From Desulforapulum autotrophicum (GTDB taxonomy: Bacteria; Desulfobacterota; Desulfobacteria; Desulfobacterales; Desulfolunaceae), in contig DYJE01000013.1 in NCBI GenBank assembly GCA_020723285.1, positions 49,501 through 113,500 of the forward strand: DNA of 64,000 bases, written 5' to 3'. The notes beneath the pieces are model-generated. The model was not told where the DNA came from and did not search any database. It saw only the letters and a program-made list of their open reading frames with translations. The first letter of the stretch is position 1. Each line of letters starts with the position of its first letter. Positions 52,613-61,849 of the stretch are shown piece by piece. The position numbers were made by a program, and so were the translations under genes.

Positions 52613-53803
52613 ATGGCCGAAAAAAAAGATCACATGCATGTTCAGCAGATGAAAATCGCTGATCTGGCGAAACTGTCGGGCTTCAGTGTCTCCACGCTGT
52701 ACGAATACCTCAGATCCGGTGTTCTTTCGCCGCCTGAAAAGGAAAGCCCCACCAAAGCCTATTTCAACCGGGGGCATCTGGACCGACTTACGGAAATCAG
52801 ACAGCTCAAGACAAAGGGCCTGGCCCTTGCCGAAATCCGGGAACGATACAGACCCGGCATGGACAGCGAGGAGGATTCCCGGAAAACATCGGAAGATGTC
52901 CGCATCGCCATCGTGGACAAGGCCCTTGAACTGTTCTCCCGTTTTCATTATGAAAACACGAAAATCAGCGATATCACCGAAGCCCTGGACATGGGCAACG
53001 GGACGTTTTACCGGTATTTCAAAAGCAAGGAGGAACTGTTTCTCGACTGCCTTGAGCGTTTGCCCAAGGTTCTGGTCCCGCGGGATGCCTGGGCCGAAGT
53101 GGAAAAGGAACAGGATTTCATCATGCGGCTGAAAAAACGCGGCTACGCCATGCTGAACGCGTTTCCCAGCTATATCGGCATTCTGAATTACGCCAAGCTG
53201 TCTTTGGGAAAAAACGACCTGACCTTGTCGCGAAAGGCGGCGGAATGCATCAGGTCGCTGGTCCGGCCCTTGCGGGACGATCTGAAACGGGCCATCGAAC
53301 AGGGTGTCGTCCGTGACGTTGACGCGGAACTCTGCGCCTACCTTCTCCTGGGAATCAACGAAACGTTCGGCTACCTGCTGCTGATAGACCCGGAGTATCC
53401 CGTTGAAAAAGGGTTTTCCGCCATCGAGGACTTTTTGACCCATGCCCTGGCGCGCCGCAGGCGGCGGCCGGAAGAGGATGTGAAGTTTGTCATCACCGAC
53501 ACCTCCGATCAGGTCATAGAGGTGGGCGATCTCCGGTTTGACGGTGAAACCAGGGTGAATGGCCGTTACCTGGGAGGCACCCTTCAGATCCCCGTCAGGG
53601 ATATCGTGAGCATAGATTTTCTCGTCAGGGACTCTGACACCCATGCCGCCCTGTCGCTTCGCAACACGGAAACGGCCACCCTTGTCCTTCCTTCGGATAT
53701 GGCGATTTCCGGCCGGACCCGGCTGGGACTGTTCTCCATTTCATCTTCCAAAGTCAGACAGATCCGCGCATTTGAACTTGTCAACAGGCCGCATATGGGT
53801 TAG
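52613..53803 (+). CDS. MerR-TetR fusion regulator with C-terminal extra domain
   Basis: 396 residues in three parts. Residues about 12-75 are a MerR-type helix-turn-helix (MKIADLAKLSGFSVSTLYEY, then FNRGHLDRLTEIRQL). Residues about 95-290 are a TetR protein with its own DNA-binding part (ALELFSRFHYENTKISDITE, then GTFYRYFKSKEELF) and a ligand-binding helical body. The last ~105 residues form a beta-rich domain (VKFVITDTSDQVIEVGDL onwards) that I do not recognise. Two DNA-binding domains in one chain are unusual. The divergent acyl-CoA dehydrogenase suggests control by a fatty acyl ligand. Confidence 0.86.
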   Translation: MAEKKDHMHVQQMKIADLAKLSGFSVSTLYEYLRSGVLSPPEKESPTKAYFNRGHLDRLTEIRQLKTKGLALAEIRERYRPGMDSEEDSRKTSEDVRIAIVDKALELFSRFHYENTKISDITEALDMGNGTFYRYFKSKEELFLDCLERLPKVLVPRDAWAEVEKEQDFIMRLKKRGYAMLNAFPSYIGILNYAKLSLGKNDLTLSRKAAECIRSLVRPLRDDLKRAIEQGVVRDVDAELCAYLLLGINETFGYLLLIDPEYPVEKGFSAIEDFLTHALARRRRRPEEDVKFVITDTSDQVIEVGDLRFDGETRVNGRYLGGTLQIPVRDIVSIDFLVRDSDTHAALSLRNTETATLVLPSDMAISGRTRLGLFSISSSKVRQIRAFELVNRPHMG

Positions 53804-53858
53804 GTGAATGGGGTCCTTTGTAAAATGACTTTTCACCGCCCATAACCTTGGAGTGTTT

Positions 53859-55124
53859 ATGAGATTCAGGCTGACAAGGGTGTTGTTTGTTTTACTTCCG
53901 CTGCTCTCCGCCATGACGGCTTACGCGGATACCGCGTATTTCTCATCCGAGGGTAAACCGGTTTCATCCAACGCCAGACCCGGTGCCACACCTCACGTTT
54001 CCTCTGAAAAGAAAATCTCCGGTGCTGTCGAAAGGCTGTATATCGAAGCGGAACAGGCTGCAGCCAGAGGGTTCGTCGAAGGTGACATCGTCAAGGTTGT
54101 GGACGGTATCATCTACAAACTGTTCAAGGAACCGGATACCGGACGTTTCACGTTCAAGCTCTACCGAAAAGTGAAAAAAAAGGAGACGGTTCCTGTTGAA
54201 CCGAAACACGGGACTTTCACGCCCGCACCGGACAGCGTCTCCAAGGACAAGGCCCTGGAAGAATCATCACCGCCAGTGACAAAAACAACACCGGCCAGGG
54301 TGGAAAAAACACCCCCTTATGATGCAGGTTCTTCCCCCGAAGACGAATCCGGGAAACCGGAGCGATCCTGGTTCGGCCAAAGCGGAGACAGCGACGATTC
54401 CGATAACTTTGGCGCTTATGATGCCCCTGACAGTTATCTTGCGGAAGGCGGATTTGCCGTTGAAGCGCGGCACAGCCATTTCAACCGAGATACGGTCCTC
54501 ACGAAAAGAACCATCACCACGGAAACCGCATCGTCAAACGATACCAACGGTGTGGGAGTGGACGATCTGTTTTCCACGCAGATGCATGAAGACGCCCTTT
54601 TTCTTAGATATGGGGTGACAGACCGGGCGGAAGTGTATCTGAAAGCCGGAATGGCGTATCCTTCCTTTTCCGGTGTGGCCGATATGGAGATGACCTGGGG
54701 AGCCGGTTTCCGGTTCGTTCTCTATGAGTCCGAGGTGGCGGACGATTCGCGTTTTTACTTCGACATCATGGGGGCCTATACGGGGGGAAGTGTCCGCGAC
54801 GAGTTCACCGACACCCTGGGGGATACCTATAAAAAGGAAACCGACTTCAGCGAAATGGAGGCGGGGCTTGGATGCCGCTGGACCCTCCGCCGGCTGTCGT
54901 TCTATGGTTCATGCTCGTTCGTGAACTACAGTGAGGACACCGTAAGAACCCAGGTTCTCCAGGCTCCGGACAAAAACATCCTCACCGATGAAATGGAACA
55001 GCAGATGAACGTGACGGCCATGGGCGGCCTCAACTACCGTCTGACCGGACACATCAATCTTTTTTTGGAATACCATCTTCTGAACCGTCAGGGTCCTCTG
55101 GCGGGTATGGCCTACATGTTTTAA
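53859..55124 (+). CDS. Secreted outer-membrane beta-barrel-like protein
   Basis: 421 residues. A signal peptide (about 1-24) is followed by a charged N-terminal part (EGDIVKVVDGIIYKLFKEP, about 75-95), a Pro/Ser/Asp-rich linker (about 110-190), and a beta-rich C-terminal region with alternating aromatic residues (FAVEARHSHFN, LRYGVTDRAEVYLKAGMAY, WGAGFRFVLYE, YRLTGHINLFLEYHL). It ends in Phe (AGMAYMF), the usual mark of an outer-membrane barrel. ATG at 53859 is preceded by GGAG. The function is unknown. Confidence 0.75.
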   Translation: MRFRLTRVLFVLLPLLSAMTAYADTAYFSSEGKPVSSNARPGATPHVSSEKKISGAVERLYIEAEQAAARGFVEGDIVKVVDGIIYKLFKEPDTGRFTFKLYRKVKKKETVPVEPKHGTFTPAPDSVSKDKALEESSPPVTKTTPARVEKTPPYDAGSSPEDESGKPERSWFGQSGDSDDSDNFGAYDAPDSYLAEGGFAVEARHSHFNRDTVLTKRTITTETASSNDTNGVGVDDLFSTQMHEDALFLRYGVTDRAEVYLKAGMAYPSFSGVADMEMTWGAGFRFVLYESEVADDSRFYFDIMGAYTGGSVRDEFTDTLGDTYKKETDFSEMEAGLGCRWTLRRLSFYGSCSFVNYSEDTVRTQVLQAPDKNILTDEMEQQMNVTAMGGLNYRLTGHINLFLEYHLLNRQGPLAGMAYMF

Positions 55125-55163
55125 ACGTGAGGCGCGGCTTTTTCATGACCGCGCCCCGTGTAT

Positions 55164-55772
55164 TTATCCAACCGCCTTGTCGTACAGCCTGTCCACTTCT
55201 TCCCAGTCGATGATCTCGAAAAAGGCTTTGACGTAATCGGCCCGCCTGTTCTGATAGTTCAGGTAATAGGCGTGTTCCCAGACGTCCAGGCCGAGGATCG
55301 GTGTCTGGCCGAGGCTTAAAGGGTTGTCCTGGTTGGCGGTGGACACAATGTCCAGCTCCCCGTTCTTTACAGTGAGCCAGGCCCAGCCGCTTCCGAAACG
55401 GGTCAGCGCCGCCTGGGTGAAAAGGGTTTTAAATCCGTCGATTCCTCCGAATTTCCGGATGACGGCTTCGGCGGCCCTGCCTTTCACCGGGGCTCCTTTT
55501 TTGAGGAGCCGCCAGAAAAGGCTGTGGTTCAGGTGACCGCCTCCGTGGTTTCTCACGGCGGTCCTAATATCTTCCGGCACGGCGCCCAGGTTGACCAGCA
55601 GATCTTCCACGGTCTTTTCCTTGAGCGCCGGATGTTTTTCAAGGGCGTCGTTCAGGGTGTTGATGTAGGCCTGATGGTGCTTTGTGTGATGGATTTCCAT
55701 GGTGGCCGCGTCGATGAACGGTTCAAGTGCGTCGTAGGCGTATCCGAGTGCGGGCAGAATGTGTGTTGTCAT
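55164..55772 (-). CDS. sodB: Superoxide dismutase, Fe/Mn family
   Basis: 202 residues. It disproportionates superoxide. Metal ligands are the His in [17 protein letters not shown], the His in NHSLFWRLL, and Asp and His in [19 protein letters not shown]. The block [14 protein letters not shown] is present. The outer-sphere Gln lies in STANQDNPL, in the position seen in manganese-type enzymes, so Mn or cambialistic use is possible and the sodB name is only conventional. GGGGGTG precedes the ATG at 55772. Useful to an anaerobe exposed to oxygen. It has its own promoter. Confidence 0.94.
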   Translation of the reverse strand: MTTHILPALGYAYDALEPFIDAATMEIHHTKHHQAYINTLNDALEKHPALKEKTVEDLLVNLGAVPEDIRTAVRNHGGGHLNHSLFWRLLKKGAPVKGRAAEAVIRKFGGIDGFKTLFTQAALTRFGSGWAWLTVKNGELDIVSTANQDNPLSLGQTPILGLDVWEHAYYLNYQNRRADYVKAFFEIIDWEEVDRLYDKAVG

Positions 55773-55840
55773 ATGTCACCCCCATAATGTCGGGAAATGG
55801 TCTTGGTATGATACTTTCATGTGTTGTGTTTCACGGGAAT

Positions 55841-55868
55841 AAAATATAACACAAAATGTTAGTGTCAA
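55841..55868 (-). promoter_or_regulatory. Promoter of the superoxide dismutase gene
   Basis: Minus-strand TTGACA (55868-55863), 16 bases, then TATTTT (55846-55841). The spacer contains AACATTTTGTGTT, a small inverted repeat that could bind a repressor. Confidence 0.5.
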
Positions 55869-56041
55869 CTCAATTTGTTTTATGACAATTCCTGCCATCA
55901 GAGCAGGCGGACAACGCTGCCATAAAAAAAGCTTTGGCAAACCTTGCGGCTATGGTATCGAAAGGCAAAACAAAACACTAAAAAAGCCTCCGTCGAACGG
56001 CAGGCGAAACCCTAACCCACAAACGTTCAAAAACAACCGAC

Positions 56042-58318
56042 ATGACCATAAAACACATTCGAATTATTGCCCAGGAACTTTCCATTGCGGAAAGCGGTGT
56101 TCTTGCCGTGGCCGAACTGCTTGATGAAGACGCCACCGTCCCTTTTATCGCCCGGTACAGGAAAGAGCGGACCGGAAGTCTTGACGAAGTGGCCATCACC
56201 GCCATCAGGGACCGGCTGACCCAGCTTCAGGAACGGGACGCCCGAAAAGACGCCATTGTCAAATCCATGGAAAAACAGGGTGTTCTCACCGACGAACTGA
56301 TGAACAGGCTGGAGATGGCCGAAACCGTGGCCGAACTGGAAGACATCTATCTTCCATACAAACCCAAACGGCGCACCCGGGCCACCATGGCCAGGGAAAA
56401 AGGCCTGGAACCCCTGGCCCTGATGATTTTCGAGCAGCATATCAAGGACCCGGATAAGGAGGCCGTTTCGTTTATCGACACTGAAAAAGGGGTGGACACC
56501 GTGGAAGACGCCCTGGCCGGTGCCCGGGACATCATCGCCGAGATGATCAGCGAAAACAGCGAAGTCCGGGCCGAACTCCGGTCCTTTTTCATGGAAAAAG
56601 GCACGATCCGCAGCACGGTGGACAAAGGAAAGGAAGCTGCGGGCGTCAAATACAAAGACTACTTCGACTGGAGCGAGCCGGTGAAAAACGTGCCCTCTCA
56701 CCGCATCCTCGCCATGCGGCGGGGCGAGAAGGAGGAAATCCTGAACCTTTCCATCGCCCCCGATGAAGATCAGGCCCTGGCCATCCTTGACCGGCATTTC
56801 GTCAAAGGGAAGAACGCGGCGGCGGCCCAGGTGGAACTGGCGGTCAAAGACAGCTACAAGCGACTGCTTTCCCGCTCCATGGAAACGGAAACCCGGGTGT
56901 CCATGAAAGAGCTGGCGGACAGGGACGCCATTGCCGTGTTTGTGGAAAACCTGCGTCAGCTGCTGCTGTCCCCGCCCCTTGGGGCCAGGCGCGTTCTCGG
57001 CATCGATCCGGGATTCCGCACCGGTTGCAAGGTGGTCTGCCTTGACCGTCAGGGCAAACTCCTGCACCATGACACCATCTACCCCCACATGAATGAAAAG
57101 AACGACCGTGACGCCGAGCGCAAACTGATCCAGCTCTGCGAAAAGTTCGACATCGAAGCCGTGGCCGTGGGCAACGGAACCGCTGGCCGGGAAACGGAAG
57201 CCTTTGTCAGAAAAATCGATTTCAAGCGCAGCCTGAAAATCATCATGGTGAACGAGAGCGGAGCCTCAATTTATTCCGCCTCGGAACTGGCCCGGGAGGA
57301 GTTTCCGGACCTCGATCTGACGGTCAAAGGATCGGTGTCCATCGGGCGGCGGCTGATGGACCCCCTATCGGAACTGGTGAAGATCGATCCCAAGTCCATC
57401 GGCGTGGGCCAGTACCAGCACGATGTGGACCAGACCCAGCTGAAGCAGGCCCTGGACGACTGCGTGGTGCTTTGCGTCAACGCCGTGGGCGTGGACGTGA
57501 ACCGGGCCAGCGCGCAGCTTCTCACCTATGTTTCAGGCCTTGGGCCGGGACTTGCCAAAAACATCGTGCAGTACCGGGACGAGAACGGGCCGTTTTCAAG
57601 CCGGAAAGCCCTGACCAAGGTTCCCCGACTGGGTCCCAAGGCGTTTGAACAGTGCGCCGGTTTTTTACGGATCAGCGACGGGGCGGACCCCCTGGACAAA
57701 AGCGCCGTGCATCCCGAAAGCTACCCCATTGTCCATCGGATGGCCGGGGATCTCCACTGCACGGTGGCAGATCTGATGAACGACGCCGCGCTGAGGGATA
57801 AGATCGTCATCGAGCGTTACGTGGATGAAAAAACCGGACTCCCCACGTTAAGGGACATTCTGTCGGAGCTTGCCAAGCCGGGCCGGGACCCGCGACAGGA
57901 ATTCAAGGAATTCTCGTTTGCCGAAGGCGTTGAAAAAATAACGGATCTTGAGCCGGGGATGAAGCTTCCGGGTATCGTCACCAACATCACGGCATTTGGG
58001 GCGTTCGTGGACGTCGGGGTTCATCAGGACGGGCTCGTTCACATCAGCGAGCTTTCGGACACTTTCGTCAAAGATCCTGCCGCTGTGGTCAAAGTCCAGC
58101 AGCAGGTCATGGTCCGGGTTCTTGAGGTGGACATTGAACGGAAACGGATCTCGCTGTCCATGAAATCCCAGGCCGGTGCCGGAGAAAGCCGGTCCGGACG
58201 GGAACAGACCCAGACCCGGAAACCATCCCCTGGAAAACCGTTCAACCGGGACCAGGGCAAAAAACAACCGGCCGAAAAAACACCGTTCAACAATCCTTTT
58301 GCAAAACTGAAACGATAA
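56042..58318 (+). CDS. tex: Tex, RNA-binding transcription accessory protein
   Basis: 758 residues, full length. Domains in order are a helical N-terminus (LLDEDATVPFIARYRKERTGSLDE), a YqgF-like fold (VLGIDPGFRTGCKVVCLD), helix-hairpin-helix motifs (LTYVSGLGPGLAKNIVQYR, then LTKVPRLGPKAFEQCAGFL) and an S1 RNA-binding domain (GIVTNITAFGAFVDVGVHQ, then DGLVHISELS). A basic, low-complexity tail (about 715-758) follows. Tex binds RNA and is related to eukaryotic Spt6. ATG at 56042 is within a weak ribosome context. Confidence 0.96.
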   Translation: MTIKHIRIIAQELSIAESGVLAVAELLDEDATVPFIARYRKERTGSLDEVAITAIRDRLTQLQERDARKDAIVKSMEKQGVLTDELMNRLEMAETVAELEDIYLPYKPKRRTRATMAREKGLEPLALMIFEQHIKDPDKEAVSFIDTEKGVDTVEDALAGARDIIAEMISENSEVRAELRSFFMEKGTIRSTVDKGKEAAGVKYKDYFDWSEPVKNVPSHRILAMRRGEKEEILNLSIAPDEDQALAILDRHFVKGKNAAAAQVELAVKDSYKRLLSRSMETETRVSMKELADRDAIAVFVENLRQLLLSPPLGARRVLGIDPGFRTGCKVVCLDRQGKLLHHDTIYPHMNEKNDRDAERKLIQLCEKFDIEAVAVGNGTAGRETEAFVRKIDFKRSLKIIMVNESGASIYSASELAREEFPDLDLTVKGSVSIGRRLMDPLSELVKIDPKSIGVGQYQHDVDQTQLKQALDDCVVLCVNAVGVDVNRASAQLLTYVSGLGPGLAKNIVQYRDENGPFSSRKALTKVPRLGPKAFEQCAGFLRISDGADPLDKSAVHPESYPIVHRMAGDLHCTVADLMNDAALRDKIVIERYVDEKTGLPTLRDILSELAKPGRDPRQEFKEFSFAEGVEKITDLEPGMKLPGIVTNITAFGAFVDVGVHQDGLVHISELSDTFVKDPAAVVKVQQQVMVRVLEVDIERKRISLSMKSQAGAGESRSGREQTQTRKPSPGKPFNRDQGKKQPAEKTPFNNPFAKLKR

Positions 58319-58388
58319 TGGCATTTTGGGTATCACAGGCAAGGAATTAAGAATCAACACAGCATCGAATGTTTATAAGGGGGACACC

Positions 58389-59465
58389 ATGGGTATTTGG
58401 AGAAAAGTTTGGATATTTTCAAGAAAAATCACAGGGTTCATCGTCGTTTCGGTCCTTTTGGCCGGTAACGCTTTCGCGGGCTTCGACACCGTGGTGGCTT
58501 TCGGCGACAGCCTGACGGATCATGGGGGGCTTAAGTACTATTTCCCCTACGATCCGGATGTGCGTTCAGTGTATTCCAACGGGGACACCTGGGTCGAATA
58601 TTTTGCCGAGGAACTTGGTGCCGATCTGGACAACAACGCCATAGCAGGTGCTATGACCGAGGGGCATATTAACGACGACATCCAGGCCGCGTCCGATGCG
58701 GAACAGCTTCCGGATTTGGGTTTCACCGGCCAGATTGAGATCTATCTGGACAGCAATCCGGTTTTTGTTCCGTCCAGCACGCTGTTCGCCATCTGGATCG
58801 GAGGCAACGATATTCTCGATTTTATGGCCGAGACGAATTTCAACGATAGCTCGGCGAATATCAACAGCGCCGTGATCACCATGATCACCGCCGCCATGAG
58901 CCGCATCCAGGGCTCGGTGTCGGATCTTCATTCCGAAGGGGCACGGTACTTCCTCATCATGAACCTCCCCGATCTGGGTGCCACCCCCAAGTTTATCAAC
59001 ATGACCGATGACATGCAGGCTGCTGCGTCCGCGGTGACGACGAATTACAATACAGCCCTTGCCTCTCTTCTGGGCAACCTTCGCAGCATGTACCCCGACA
59101 GCACATTCTACGGCTTCGATGTGTTCAATTACATGAATGACCTGATCGACGCCGATGTTTTCCCCAATGTCACGGGGACCTACATGGTAATGAACGGCTC
59201 TGAATACACGGGGTTAACAAACGAACCGGCGTCCAACTATCTTTTCTGGGACTGGATTCACCCCATGACCAAAGCCCACCAGTATCTGGGGGAGGATGTG
59301 GCCGATTATGTCCTCGTGAAGAAAGAAGAGGAAGAGGAGTCCACATGCTTCATATCCACCGTGTCGAAACAGAACATGAAGACGGCTGATGTCATGATCC
59401 TTGCCGCGCTGGCCCTGATTTCCATACTGGCTTCAGCGGGTCTCCGGAGAAAGACGCAAAAATAA
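58389..59465 (+). CDS. Secreted GDSL-family esterase with C-terminal CFI-box anchor
   Basis: 358 residues. A signal peptide (about 12-30) leads to a GDSL hydrolase: Ser41 in AFGDSLTDHG, WIGGNDILDF with the block III Gly and Asn, and the Asp and His of block V in WDWIHPMTKAH. An acidic run (KKEEEEES) is followed by TCFISTVSKQ, then a membrane helix (about 334-351) and a basic end RRKTQK. This tripartite tail (Cys motif, helix, basic end) looks like a sorting signal and recalls the SCFIG tail at 11904-12323. ATG at 58389 has AGGGGGAC upstream. Confidence 0.88.
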   Translation: MGIWRKVWIFSRKITGFIVVSVLLAGNAFAGFDTVVAFGDSLTDHGGLKYYFPYDPDVRSVYSNGDTWVEYFAEELGADLDNNAIAGAMTEGHINDDIQAASDAEQLPDLGFTGQIEIYLDSNPVFVPSSTLFAIWIGGNDILDFMAETNFNDSSANINSAVITMITAAMSRIQGSVSDLHSEGARYFLIMNLPDLGATPKFINMTDDMQAAASAVTTNYNTALASLLGNLRSMYPDSTFYGFDVFNYMNDLIDADVFPNVTGTYMVMNGSEYTGLTNEPASNYLFWDWIHPMTKAHQYLGEDVADYVLVKKEEEEESTCFISTVSKQNMKTADVMILAALALISILASAGLRRKTQK

Positions 59466-59526
59466 CCACGCCCATCATTTCGGCTCAGCCGGGGAGATCC
59501 CGGCCCCGGCTGCGCCTGTCCATCCC

Positions 59527-60249
59527 TTATCCCAGCGCCGTCTGAATTTCCTCAGAGATCGTTCTCGCCGCCTGAACCGGATCTTTCGCGTCCCGGATAG
59601 GCCGGCCGATCACCAGATAATCCGAACCGTTCAGCACGGCCTGGGCCGGAGTGGCCACCCGGCTCTGATCGTCCGTTTTCATACCGTCCCAGGCCGGACG
59701 GATACCCGGCGTCACGGAAATGAAATCCGCGCCGCACACCGTTTTGATCATGGCGACTTCAAGGCCCGAGGAAACAACCCCCTCGCAGCCCGCGTCTTTC
59801 GCCTGTGCGGCACGTTTCGCCACAAGGGCCGTGACGTCCGAGCCGAATTCGTCCCTGAAACCGGCGGAACGGATGTCGTCAGCGCTCACACTGGTGAGAA
59901 CGGTCACACCGAGAATGCCTGTTTTTCCTGCACTTCCATCCACGGCGGCTGTAAGCATCCGCATGGACTCTCCGCAGTGCACCGTGAGAAAACGCACCCC
60001 CATTTCACCGGCGGCCCGTGCGGCCCGTTTCACGGTTTCAGGAATGTCATGGAGCTTAAGATCCAGAAAGACCCGGGCTTCTCCGGCGTCGTGAATGTCC
60101 TTCACAATGGCGGGGCCGCAGGTGATAAACAGTTCCAGGCCCACCTTGAACATGCCGATCTCATGTGAAAGCAGACGGATGTAATGACCGGCTTCTTCAC
60201 GGCTGGACACATCCAGGGGAAAAATAATGTAATCTTTTGGTTTTTTCAC
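59527..60249 (-). CDS. pyrF: Orotidine 5'-phosphate decarboxylase
   Basis: 240 residues. It releases CO2 from OMP to give UMP. The catalytic Lys-Asp tetrad lies in FLDLKLHDIPETV (about residues 59-71), with the opening Asp in IIFPLDVSSREEA and the phosphate-binding end in YLVIGRPIRDAKDP. The family motif VTPGIRPAW is present. GAGGAGACCGCC precedes the ATG at 60249. Not linked to pyrE (3175) or to upp-uraA. Confidence 0.95.
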   Translation of the reverse strand: MKKPKDYIIFPLDVSSREEAGHYIRLLSHEIGMFKVGLELFITCGPAIVKDIHDAGEARVFLDLKLHDIPETVKRAARAAGEMGVRFLTVHCGESMRMLTAAVDGSAGKTGILGVTVLTSVSADDIRSAGFRDEFGSDVTALVAKRAAQAKDAGCEGVVSSGLEVAMIKTVCGADFISVTPGIRPAWDGMKTDDQSRVATPAQAVLNGSDYLVIGRPIRDAKDPVQAARTISEEIQTALG

Positions 60250-60428
60250 GGCGGTCTCCTCGTGCGCTCAGGTTTATTGGATGCCCCTTTATACATGGAT
60301 TCCGTCCTTTTTGCAAAGACCGGGATTAGCGATTGAAACAAACCCTCCATGATGTTAATATTCAGAACAGTCAAACGCCTTCAGACGACGGCACGCCCCT
60401 TAATCCAAAATGGAATCCAAAGAGACTC

Positions 60429-61778
60429 ATGAATTCACTGAACAAAGTCCATGTTCCTTCCGGCACTTTTGTATGCGACAAGTCGAAACCCGCTCTGCTT
60501 CAGGCTTTCTTAAGTTCCTGCGTCGGCGTGGCCGCATTTGATCCGGTGAACCGGGTGGGCGGATTAAGCCATTTCCTGCTTCCCGAGCCTGTAACCCACT
60601 GCCTGCCCGACGATGAAGGAAAGTATGCGTCCACGGGCCTTCCCCTCTTTATCGAATCCCTTGTAGCCAAGGGGGCGACGCTGAAGAAACTCCAAATCAC
60701 CGTGGCTGGGGGAGCGTTCTCCGGGGCGTTGAGTCAGCAGGACATCCATCTGGATATCGGTGGGCGCACCGCCGAAACCGTGAAGGAAATACTGGGCCGC
60801 CTGAATCTGGATGTGGTCCGCTGGGAAACGGGAGGTTTTTTCACCTGCTGCCTGAACCTCAACCTTTCAAACGGCAAGGCGGATATTGTGCCGTCGTATC
60901 TGATCGATGGCCAGGTGTCATCACCGCCGCCAGTGCCCACGGCCGCGGACATCGAGCAGGTCATGGACCGCATCAAACCCATTCCCCAGGTGGCGCTGAA
61001 AATCATGCGGATGATCAGCGAAGACCTTTATCCCGTGTCAGCCCTGGCCTCGGAAGTGAAAAAAGACCAGGTGATCAGCGCCCAGGTCCTGAAACACTGC
61101 AACTCCGCCATCTTCACGGGAAAACAGGGCATCGACTCCATCGACGACGCCATACTCATCATCGGCCAGAACACCCTTGCCCGGATCATTTCGGCCATCG
61201 CGGTGAAAAACCTTTTAACCAGCAACAATCAGGGGTATTCCCTGGTGAAAGGCGGGCTTTACCACCATGCCATCGGCGTGGGATACATCGCCGAGCAGCT
61301 TGCAAAACGAACCGGACGGACCCATGCGTTTTCCGCCTATACCGCAGGTCTTCTCCACGATATCGGCCAGATTGCCCTGGATCAGTTCGTGGCGGAGTCG
61401 GCCCCCATGTTCTACCGGGATCTCCAGGACCATCAATCGGACATTATCGAACTTGAAAACAAATACCTGGGCACAGACCACACCCGTATCGGGAAAATTC
61501 TCGCTGAACGGTGGTCCCTGCCCGGCCGCGTCATCGACACCATCACCCATCACCACACACCGTCCGAAAGCGCCACCGATCCGGCAACGGTGGAAACCGT
61601 GGCCCTGGCCAACACCCTGCTCCACATGTTCAGCGCCGGGCCTGAACTCACCAAGGTGGACTTCAGGGATTTCGGTTATCTGATGGAGAAAATGGGTTTA
61701 TCCATGAGCGATTTCCCAGGTATCGTGGATATGATCCCCATGAAAATCCTCACCTCCACCCCGGAAACCATTCTGTGA
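60429..61778 (+). CDS. CheD-HDOD fusion protein
   Basis: 449 residues in two parts. Residues about 8-160 match CheD, the chemoreceptor glutamine deamidase: catalytic Cys31 in LSSCVGVAAFD and His48 in GGLSHFLLPEP. Residues about 180-370 are an HDOD domain (RIKPIPQVALKIMRMISED, SAQVLKHCNSAIFTGKQ, AYTAGLLHDIGQIALDQF, then the HD region around THHHTPSESATDP). HDOD proteins often serve in signalling and regulation. A fusion of the two is unusual in my experience. I chose ATG at 60429 because it directly precedes the CheD domain; an in-frame TTG at 60333 would add 32 residues. Confidence 0.85.
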   Translation: MNSLNKVHVPSGTFVCDKSKPALLQAFLSSCVGVAAFDPVNRVGGLSHFLLPEPVTHCLPDDEGKYASTGLPLFIESLVAKGATLKKLQITVAGGAFSGALSQQDIHLDIGGRTAETVKEILGRLNLDVVRWETGGFFTCCLNLNLSNGKADIVPSYLIDGQVSSPPPVPTAADIEQVMDRIKPIPQVALKIMRMISEDLYPVSALASEVKKDQVISAQVLKHCNSAIFTGKQGIDSIDDAILIIGQNTLARIISAIAVKNLLTSNNQGYSLVKGGLYHHAIGVGYIAEQLAKRTGRTHAFSAYTAGLLHDIGQIALDQFVAESAPMFYRDLQDHQSDIIELENKYLGTDHTRIGKILAERWSLPGRVIDTITHHHTPSESATDPATVETVALANTLLHMFSAGPELTKVDFRDFGYLMEKMGLSMSDFPGIVDMIPMKILTSTPETIL

Positions 61779-61849
61779 TCGTGAAATCTGTTTTCAGGGT
61801 CTTTCTGTCGTGGTAAGACAGGCAAAACTCAATGATTCGGATGGATGGA

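Noticed and set aside
56027..57088. 353-codon minus-strand open frame opposite tex
   Set aside because: Antisense to a clear Tex gene; no family match or ribosome site.
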